Origin: Rhodobacterales bacterium
GTDB lineage: Bacteria > Pseudomonadota > Alphaproteobacteria > Rhodobacterales > Rhodobacteraceae
DNA length: 7,668 nucleotides
Direction of reading: 5' to 3'
NCBI GenBank assembly: GCA_013298675.1
Contig: JAAFIJ010000117.1
Coordinates: 1 to 7,668 of the forward strand
A program made the position numbers and the translations under genes. The notes under the pieces were generated by a model. That model was not told the DNA's origin, ran no database searches, and saw only the letters and a list, made by a program, of their open reading frames with translations. Position 1 is the stretch's first letter; each line of letters starts with the position of its first letter. Positions 1 through 4,152 of the stretch are shown in pieces.

Positions 1-40
1 AACATTACCCTAAGGTTTCGCGCCCGTCCTATCGAGTGTT

Positions 41-63
41 AGCCCCGCCCAGCGCGGGGTTTT
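41..63 (+). terminator. Rho-independent terminator of a gene left of the window
   Basis: A perfect 6-bp GC stem (CCCCGC at 43-48 with GCGGGG at 54-59, loop CCAGC) is followed directly by TTTT at 60-63. That is the usual layout of an intrinsic terminator read on the + strand. No gene for it to serve lies inside the window, so it probably ends a + strand gene whose body lies to the left; a TAA at 11-13 could be that gene's stop but the frame cannot be checked. On the - strand no T-run follows the stem, so it is unlikely to serve the tRNA-Ser. Confidence 0.65.
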
Positions 64-173
64 CGCGTTTGGGGGCGGTTGCCGCAAGATTGTGGGATTC
101 TGGCAGAGATACGCACGGGCGTGGGGGTGGGGTGATAGGCTTGCCGCAAAATAGACCGATCTAGGGGCAAAAC

Positions 174-196
174 GTTCGAATCCCCACGTTCCGCCA
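174..196 (+). pseudogene. orphan tRNA 3'-end-like remnant (Ser-like)
   Basis: The sequence runs from a canonical T-loop (GTTCGAATCCC) to TTCCGCCA, as in the 3' end of a tRNA with G73 and encoded CCA. It shares GTTCGAATCCC and TCCGCCA with the intact tRNA-Ser nearby, but is one base shorter between T54 and CCA (22 instead of 23). The upstream bases do not form the 5' side of a T-stem, and no GGAACG-type 5' acceptor strand is present in 1-173. It lies in the opposite orientation to the intact tRNA-Ser. It could be a decayed tRNA gene or the leftover attachment half of an excised element; chance similarity is possible for so short a match. Confidence 0.4.
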
Positions 197-266
197 CAGC
201 ATCGCGCGGCAATCAAGCGTTTTTGCTATGATGGGTTGGTAGATGGGTATCAATCCAAAACACGCA

Positions 267-288
267 TAAAATCCAATGATTTCAATGG
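267..288 (-). terminator. weak possible terminator of tRNA-Ser
   Basis: On the - strand, starting 4 nt after the CCA end of tRNA-Ser, CCATTG (288-283) and CATTGG (278-273) can pair with one T-T mismatch around an AAAT loop, followed by ATTTTA (272-267). The stem is short and imperfect, so this is only a candidate for the 3' end of the tRNA precursor. Confidence 0.3.
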
Positions 289-292
289 TGAT

Positions 293-382
293 TGGCGGAG
301 AGACAGGGATTCGAACCCTGGGTCGGCGCAAACCGACAACGGTTTTCGAGACCGCCGCATTCGACCACTCTGCCACCTCTCC
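293..382 (-). tRNA. tRNA-Ser (anticodon CGA)
   Basis: Decodes the serine codon UCG. Read on the - strand, the 90-nt gene folds as a class II (long variable arm) tRNA. The acceptor strands GGAGAGG (382-376) and TCTCTCC (303-297) pair with one G-U. The discriminator is G (296) and CCA is encoded (295-293). The anticodon loop is CTCGAAA, with anticodon CGA complementary to 346-348, on a GCGGT/ACCGT stem. The variable arm forms a stem (GTCGG with CCGAC), and the T-arm is CAGGG-TTCGAAT-CCCTG. Length, long variable arm and G73 are all typical of bacterial tRNA-Ser. It is transcribed divergently from the DUF2059-type gene. All elements look intact and functional. Confidence 0.96.
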
Positions 383-403
383 GCGGTAGGGATCGTCGCG
401 GGG

Positions 404-432
404 GAGATAACGGGCGAATGGCACGCTTGCAA
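404..432 (-). promoter_or_regulatory. possible promoter of tRNA-Ser
   Basis: On the - strand a TTGCAA (432-427) is separated by 17 bp from TATCTC (409-404), about 21 bp upstream of the tRNA 5' end at 382. The -35 hexamer matches four of six consensus bases and the -10 three of six, with ideal spacing and position for a stable RNA gene. It is proposed from sequence similarity only. Confidence 0.35.
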
Positions 433-506
433 GCCCAAATCCACGCATTCCAGCGAAGTTTCATCGTCTGGGGCGGGGATCTTCGGCGACCTCGGGGGCA
501 TTGGTC

Positions 507-535
507 TTGGCAAAGCTTCTTGGCCGCAGTAGCTT
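507..535 (+). promoter_or_regulatory. possible promoter of the DUF2059-type gene
   Basis: TTGGCA (507-512) and TAGCTT (530-535) are 17 bp apart on the + strand. This would start transcription around 542, just before the ribosome-binding site at 547-553. The -10 element matches the sigma-70 consensus at only three of six positions, so the call is weak. The rest of 383-559 shows no gene. Confidence 0.25.
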
Positions 536-559
536 GCTGCCGTAGTGGAAGGAATTGAC

Positions 560-1435
560 ATGCTGACACGCGCAACGCTTACGGTTTTGATGTTGGCGTT
601 TGGTGCAGGTCAGCCTTGCGTTTCCATGGCGCAAGACACCGCCAACCAGACGCATTATGACGAACAGACGCACTATGACGAAATCGTAGGATTTGCGGAC
701 CTGTTGCAGTTAAGGCCGTTGATGGAGGTAATTGCGCAAGAGGGGATCGCGAATGCGGCCGATCTCAATGAGGGCTTGTTGAACAGTGAGGGCGGGCAAG
801 CTTGGGACGTCGCGATTTCGCGCCTCTATGATTCAAAGGTCATGCTCGATCAAATCGTCGGGCTTTTACACGAAGAATTGGGCCAAGATCCAAAAACCCT
901 GACAGCGGGCACCGTTTTCTTTACATCTCCCACGGGTCAAAAAGTCGTATCGCTGGAGATAGAGGCGAGGCGTGCGTTGTTGGCAGACGGGGCCGAGGCT
1001 GCGGCGGAGGCGGGATATTATGGAATGGTGGCCAAGACCTCTCCGAGAGTGGACGCGCTGGCGCGGCTGGTTGTCGCGAATGATCTGATCGAATCCAATG
1101 TCATGACCGCGCTCAACAGCAACTTTGCTTTCTTAAAGGGCATGGCCTCGGTCAGCGGTGAAGCGGGCTTGAATGAGCCAGAGATCTTGGCGCAAGTTTG
1201 GGCTGGAGAGGCCGATGCACGCAAGCAAACCGAGGTCTGGATCTTTCCCTATCTTGCCCTAGCATATGAACCCATGAGTGACGCAGAGCTGGAAAATTAT
1301 ATCGCGTTTTCGAATTCCGACGCAGGTCAGAAGCTGAACGCCGCGATTTTCAGGGCATTTGATGCATTTATGGTGGGAACGTCTGCTAAGCTTGGCCAGA
1401 AAGTTGGGACTTTGATGATTGGCCAAGACATCTAA
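560..1435 (+). CDS. secreted DUF2059-domain protein
   Basis: A 291-aa protein of unknown function. Residues 1-24 look like a Sec signal peptide: MLTR, a hydrophobic stretch (ATLTVLMLAFGAG), then a probable cleavage at SMA|QD, so the mature protein should be periplasmic or secreted. Cys20 is not in a proper lipobox. The C-terminal part (about 225-285) resembles DUF2059, with the line YIAFSNSDAGQK at 247-258; a similar line, FFTSPTGQK, occurs at 120-128, suggesting an internal duplication. The rest appears mainly alpha-helical. Start choice: ATG 560 has GGAAGGA at 547-553, six bases upstream; a GTG at 545 would place the start over that site and lengthen the signal peptide, so it is not preferred. 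Residues 30-41 contain a doubled QTHYDE. The gene stands alone between the divergent tRNA-Ser and the rplU promoter. DUF2059 has no established biochemical function, so none is assigned. Confidence 0.85.
   Translation: MLTRATLTVLMLAFGAGQPCVSMAQDTANQTHYDEQTHYDEIVGFADLLQLRPLMEVIAQEGIANAADLNEGLLNSEGGQAWDVAISRLYDSKVMLDQIVGLLHEELGQDPKTLTAGTVFFTSPTGQKVVSLEIEARRALLADGAEAAAEAGYYGMVAKTSPRVDALARLVVANDLIESNVMTALNSNFAFLKGMASVSGEAGLNEPEILAQVWAGEADARKQTEVWIFPYLALAYEPMSDAELENYIAFSNSDAGQKLNAAIFRAFDAFMVGTSAKLGQKVGTLMIGQDI
647..682 (+). repeat. 18-bp tandem duplication within the DUF2059-type gene
   Basis: Two adjacent 18-bp copies (647-664 and 665-682) differ at one base (T655 versus C673, a silent change in a His codon). 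They encode QTHYDE twice, just after the predicted signal-peptide cleavage site. The unit is a multiple of three, so the frame is kept. The near-identity suggests a recent duplication in a linker that probably tolerates length change. Confidence 0.85.
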
Positions 1436-1510
1436 GGCGGGTTTTGCCCTTTGATCTGTGCGTTCATGCGGGTTCGATCGCAGAGCAGTCCTTTCACACG
1501 AAGCCCCGTC

Positions 1511-1539
1511 TTGACACCTTGCCCCCATCCCCGCATAAG
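1511..1539 (+). promoter_or_regulatory. sigma-70-type promoter of rplU-rpmA
   Basis: A perfect TTGACA (1511-1516) is followed after 17 bp by CATAAG (1534-1539), which matches four of six bases of the -10 consensus. Transcription would start near 1545-1547, giving a leader of about 130 nt before rplU. It is the best promoter-like sequence I found in the window and fits a highly expressed ribosomal operon. It lies about 75 bp after the DUF2059-type stop codon. The bases between (1436-1510) show only a weak GGC/GCC stem followed by TTT near 1436-1452. Confidence 0.7.
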
Positions 1540-1545
1540 GCCGCA

Positions 1546-1676
1546 TCCCGAACAGGTGCGAATCTGTGCGGGCTTTATTTCATGACGCCCCTCAGGGGCG
1601 CGCTGTCCGAGGCGGGGAAACCCGAAACACCCAGAAATGGGGGCCACAGGATGCGGAGCAAGAGAAGGAAAGACCC
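1546..1676 (+). promoter_or_regulatory. structured 5' leader of rplU
   Basis: Between the predicted start of transcription and the rplU ATG are small hairpins. CGCCCC (1586-1591) pairs with GGGGCG (1595-1600) around a TCA loop. CGGG (1613-1616) pairs with CCCG (1621-1624), capped by a GAAA tetraloop. A weaker CCC/GGG stem lies at 1630-1641. No T-run follows any of them, so they are not obvious terminators. The Shine-Dalgarno GAAGGA is at 1664-1669, seven bases before ATG 1677. Leaders of ribosomal protein operons often bind one of the encoded proteins; that this one does is inference, and it matches no motif I can name. Confidence 0.45.
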
Positions 1677-2129
1677 ATGTACGCGGTCCTCAAGACTGGC
1701 GGCAAGCAATACAAGGTGCAGGCGGGTGACGTTCTGCGCGTAGAAAAGCTTGCGGCTGTTGCTGGCGATAAGATCCAGTTCAACGAAATTTTGATGGTTG
1801 GCGGCGAAACCGTGACCATCGGTGTGCCAATGGTGGCCGGTGCTGCGGTTCAGGCCGAAGTGATCGAGCAGATCAAAGGCGAAAAGCTGATCCACTATGT
1901 AAAGCGCCGCCGGAAACACTCCAGCCAGCGCACCAAAGGTCACCGTCAGCACCTGACGCTGCTGCGCATCACCAACGTTTTGGCCACTGGCGCTGAGACC
2001 TCGGGCGTTGCTGCGGCAACCGGTACTGCGGATGCACGTCGTGCTGCTCATAATGCAACTGCAGCGCCTGCTGTAGAAGCTCCGGCGAAACCCAAGCGTG
2101 CCGCTAAGGCCGCTGCTGCTAAGGAGTAA
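1677..2129 (+). CDS. rplU: 50S ribosomal protein L21
   Basis: Structural protein of the large ribosomal subunit that binds 23S rRNA. The 150-aa product begins MYAVLKTGGKQYKVQAGD, the L21 hallmark start. It contains the basic signature KRRRKHSSQRTKGHRQ at 77-91 followed by LTLLRITNV, so the full L21 core occupies about residues 1-102. Residues 103-150 are an Ala/Lys-rich low-complexity tail (ending KPKRAAKAAAAKE) that E. coli L21 (103 aa) lacks; long L21 tails are common in alphaproteobacteria. The start is ATG 1677 with GAAGGA at 1664-1669; the frame is open upstream to 1566, but those residues do not belong to L21. It is first in a two-gene operon, six bases before rpmA, whose Shine-Dalgarno overlaps the rplU stop. 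Confidence 0.98.
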   Translation: MYAVLKTGGKQYKVQAGDVLRVEKLAAVAGDKIQFNEILMVGGETVTIGVPMVAGAAVQAEVIEQIKGEKLIHYVKRRRKHSSQRTKGHRQHLTLLRITNVLATGAETSGVAAATGTADARRAAHNATAAPAVEAPAKPKRAAKAAAAKE

Positions 2130-2135
2130 TCCCCC

Positions 2136-2405
2136 ATGGCACACAAGAAAGCAGGCGGCTCATCCCGCAACGGCCGCGACTCAGCTGGCCGTCGTCTTGG
2201 TGTAAAACTGTTTGGTGGCCAAGCGGCCATTCCGGGCAACATCATCGTTCGTCAGCGCGGCACCACTTGGTTCCCCGGTGAAGGCGTTGGTATGGGCACC
2301 GATCACACGCTGTTTGCCAAAGTTGAAGGTCACGTAAACTTCAAAAAAGGCATGAAGGGTCGCACCTATATTTCGATCCTGCCAGCCGCGAAAGCAGCCG
2401 AGTAA
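2136..2405 (+). CDS. rpmA: 50S ribosomal protein L27
   Basis: Large-subunit protein whose N-terminus reaches the peptidyl transferase centre and helps position tRNA. The 89-aa product starts MAHKKAGGSSRNGRDSAGRR, the conserved L27 N-terminus, with no Firmicutes-type cleavable extension. It continues with LGVKLFGGQ, then IIVRQRGT and FPGEGVGMGTDHTLFA, covering the complete family length (E. coli has 85 aa). The Shine-Dalgarno AAGGAG (2121-2126) lies within the end of rplU, so translation of the two genes is probably coupled. A palindrome and a terminator hairpin follow within 60 bp, which suggests that most transcripts from the rplU promoter end here. Confidence 0.98.
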   Translation: MAHKKAGGSSRNGRDSAGRRLGVKLFGGQAAIPGNIIVRQRGTTWFPGEGVGMGTDHTLFAKVEGHVNFKKGMKGRTYISILPAAKAAE

Positions 2406-2413
2406 GCCGAACT

Positions 2414-2432
2414 TTTACAATTCCATTGTAAA
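2414..2432. promoter_or_regulatory. AT-rich palindrome after rpmA
   Basis: A perfect 7-bp inverted repeat, TTTACAA (2414-2420) and TTGTAAA (2426-2432), with spacer TTCCA, starts nine bases after the rpmA stop. As RNA it would be a weak stem next to the strong terminator hairpin. As DNA it has the form of an operator for a dimeric regulator. Neither role can be decided from the sequence; no second copy was seen in the window. Confidence 0.4.
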
Positions 2433-2469
2433 GAGGGGATCGGCGAAAGCCGGTCCCCTTCACCATTTT
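2433..2469 (+). terminator. terminator hairpin after rplU-rpmA
   Basis: A 10-bp GC-rich stem (2435-2444 with 2449-2458, one T-G wobble) is capped by a GAAA tetraloop and can be extended by A2434-T2459. It is followed by TTCACC and then TTTT at 2466-2469, so the T-run is displaced from the stem. The stem is very stable, but the imperfect T-run means some read-through into the downstream acetyltransferase genes is possible. Confidence 0.65.
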
Positions 2470-2484
2470 CTCTGGGGCGTTCGG

Positions 2485-3081
2485 ATGAAGCGGGATTTGC
2501 GCAAGGTGATTGTCGGGCGCTTAGGGGAGGATATCGTGGTTTTCGATTCAGTTGCTGTCGTCCAAGAAGGCCAAATTGCCGCTGGCCGGTTCGTGCTTCG
2601 CCATGTGCAGGTGTCAGATGCGGGTCTGTTTGCGATTTATGCAGGCGATCGCCGTGTGGCTGAGGCCACCCATTCCATTCCTCACCCCTTGCCATCCGGC
2701 GCGGAAGAGATCTTTGTTGCCCGCGCCATTGCCGGCAAAGCAGACGAAGAGATTTGGGTGATGGACGGGTCCGCCACTGGTCTGGCAGAGGTTTTGGGCG
2801 TGATAAGCCTCAAGCGGATGGATCGCCGTCAATCAGAAATCGGCTATTGGGTTGCCCCGGCGTTTTGGAACACTGGAATTGCGTCAGAGGCGGTGAAAGC
2901 GCTGGTTGAGGCCAACCCGCAAAACAACCGCACCATCTTCGCCGAGGTGTTTCAAGACAACCCCGGTTCGGCCCGTGTGCTGACCAATGCAGGGTTTCAA
3001 TACCTTGGGGATGCCGAAACCTTTTGTGTTGCGCGCAATGCACGAGTGCCAACATGGACCTATATCAAAAAATTGGACTGA
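2485..3081 (+). CDS. GNAT family N-acetyltransferase (RimJ/RimL-like)
   Basis: Probably transfers an acetyl group from acetyl-CoA to an amine; the substrate is unknown. Numbered from ATG 2485 (198 aa), the GNAT fold begins with GRFVLRHVQVSDAGLF (34-49). It continues with the beta-4 region LGVISLKRMD (104-113) and EIGYWVAPAFWNTGIASEA (118-136), which holds the acetyl-CoA pyrophosphate loop (NTGIA). It ends with AEVFQDNPGSARVLTNAGF (153-171), the typical RimJ/RimL C-terminal block. The start is uncertain: ATG 2485 has no good Shine-Dalgarno, whereas an in-frame GTG at 2536 is preceded by GGGGAGG (2524-2530) at five bases and would give 181 aa, still including the whole fold. The gene follows the rpmA terminator and is nine bases from a second acetyltransferase gene, with which it is probably co-transcribed. 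RimJ/RimL relatives acetylate the N-termini of ribosomal proteins, but many members have other targets. Confidence 0.9.
   Translation: MKRDLRKVIVGRLGEDIVVFDSVAVVQEGQIAAGRFVLRHVQVSDAGLFAIYAGDRRVAEATHSIPHPLPSGAEEIFVARAIAGKADEEIWVMDGSATGLAEVLGVISLKRMDRRQSEIGYWVAPAFWNTGIASEAVKALVEANPQNNRTIFAEVFQDNPGSARVLTNAGFQYLGDAETFCVARNARVPTWTYIKKLD
2524..2530 (+). promoter_or_regulatory. strong internal Shine-Dalgarno pointing to GTG 2536
   Basis: GGGGAGG at 2524-2530 lies five bases before an in-frame GTG (2536). The outer ATG at 2485 has only GGGGCG in front of it. The true N-terminus of the first acetyltransferase may therefore be at 2536, which removes 17 residues that lie before the GNAT fold. Confidence 0.45.
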
Positions 3082-3090
3082 GGTAATCGA

Positions 3091-4098
3091 ATGACACTCA
3101 ATGGGCGGTATCAAACGGCGCGGCTGGTCCTGCGCCCGCTGGCTGCCTCGGATGAGGTCGCTATCATTCAAGCGATTGATAATATTGAGGTTAGCCGCTG
3201 GTTGACCTCTGTTCCCCATCCTTACCGCGCCGACGATTTTCAGTATTTCCTGTCCGAAGTCGCCAAGCCCGGGGAAACTTTTGTGATCGAGGATGATGCG
3301 GGACTTGCCGGCGTTATCGGGCTTGAGCGCGGGTTTGGGTATTGGCTTGCGCCGCGCGCATGGGGCAAAGGCTATGCGACCGAGGCTGCGCGGGCGTTGC
3401 TCTTGGCGCGCTTTGCTGCTGATCCTTCTGACATGACGACGGCCTATTTGGCTGGGAACCAACGTTCGGCACGGGTCCTGCAAAAGCTTGGCTTTGTCGA
3501 AACTGGCCCCGGTACACGCTTTGGCAAAGCGCTTGGCAAGGATATGGAAAGTGTCGAGTTGAATTTGACACTTCAGCAGTTCCGCGCGGCCTTGCCGCTT
3601 GCTGCACATTCTGCGCGCATGGGGTTTCGTCCGATTCAGCCTGTCGATGCCGCCGATCTGCATGAAATTGTGCGGCATTGGGACGTGACCCGTCAGTTTG
3701 GCCCACATTGGCCCTGGCCCGCCGATCCGGCATACAGCGCGACGCGGTCGGTGCCCTTTTCTGGCGCGGGCTTTGTGTGGGGCATCGTGCAGGGCCCGCG
3801 CTTGATCGGCACTGTCGCCGTTACCGACGCCGAGTTAGGCTATTCTCTGCATCCCGATTTTTGGGGGCAGGGGCTTGTGACTGAGGCATGCCAGACCGCC
3901 CTCAACACTGCGTTTTCCGACCCTGCAGTGGCAGAAATAAAAGCCGAGGTATGGGCCGACAATGTGGGCTCTCTGCGCGTCTTGGCAAAGCTTGGTTTTC
4001 AGCGTGTCGGCGATCACTTTGCCCATTCGCATTCACGACCCGAGGGCAGCCCCGGCTATGATCTGCTGTTGACACGGCAAGCGTGGCAGGGCGCTTGA
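3091..4098 (+). CDS. tandem GNAT acetyltransferase (two GNAT domains)
   Basis: A 335-aa protein with two GNAT domains in one chain; single-domain family members are usually 150-190 aa. Domain 1 (about 5-165) starts YQTARLVLRPLAASD (7-21), carries FGYWLAPRAWGKGYATEA (82-99) with the acetyl-CoA loop GKGYA, and ends NQRSARVLQKLGF (123-135). Domain 2 (about 178-332) starts MGFRPIQPVDAADL (177-190), carries LGYSLHPDFWGQGLVTEA (249-266) and ends NVGSLRVLAKLGF (291-303). In domain 2 the loop reads GQGLV, with Val in the usual Gly/Ala position. Both domains look complete, though the second is more diverged and may be regulatory or have another substrate. Start ATG 3091 has TGAGGT at 3079-3084, overlapping the stop of the upstream acetyltransferase gene, so the two are probably translated together. 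Substrate unknown. Confidence 0.9.
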   Translation: MTLNGRYQTARLVLRPLAASDEVAIIQAIDNIEVSRWLTSVPHPYRADDFQYFLSEVAKPGETFVIEDDAGLAGVIGLERGFGYWLAPRAWGKGYATEAARALLLARFAADPSDMTTAYLAGNQRSARVLQKLGFVETGPGTRFGKALGKDMESVELNLTLQQFRAALPLAAHSARMGFRPIQPVDAADLHEIVRHWDVTRQFGPHWPWPADPAYSATRSVPFSGAGFVWGIVQGPRLIGTVAVTDAELGYSLHPDFWGQGLVTEACQTALNTAFSDPAVAEIKAEVWADNVGSLRVLAKLGFQRVGDHFAHSHSRPEGSPGYDLLLTRQAWQGA

Positions 4099-4123
4099 GA
4101 CTTCGCTGCCAATCCTGTATCGC
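4095..4123 (+). promoter_or_regulatory. possible promoter ahead of obgE
   Basis: TTGAGA (4095-4100) and TATCGC (4118-4123) are 17 bp apart, between the tandem GNAT gene and obgE. The -35 matches five of six consensus bases and the -10 only three. It could allow obgE-proBA to be transcribed independently of the acetyltransferase genes. Weak evidence. Confidence 0.28.
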
Positions 4124-4152
4124 CTGACCAACTCTTTTAGAAAGCCTGTCCG

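Noticed and set aside
100..196. A complete tRNA ending at the CCA at 194-196
   Set aside because: No 5' acceptor strand, D-arm or anticodon arm could be found upstream, and the T-stem 5' side does not pair. Only a 3'-end remnant is supported.
1566..1676. Longer rplU start adding 37 residues
   Set aside because: L21 begins with MYAVLKTGGKQ, exactly at ATG 1677, with a Shine-Dalgarno before it. The upstream part is the untranslated leader.
1651..1743. Small 30-codon frame starting in the rplU leader
   Set aside because: It overlaps the start of rplU in another frame, has no good ribosome-binding site, and its Arg/Ser-rich product looks like a random frame.
2884..3708. 274-codon open frame on the - strand
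   Set aside because: It lies fully opposite the two acetyltransferase genes, which have clear GNAT motifs. Its translation shows no recognisable domain, and it has the usual look of an antisense frame in GC-rich DNA.
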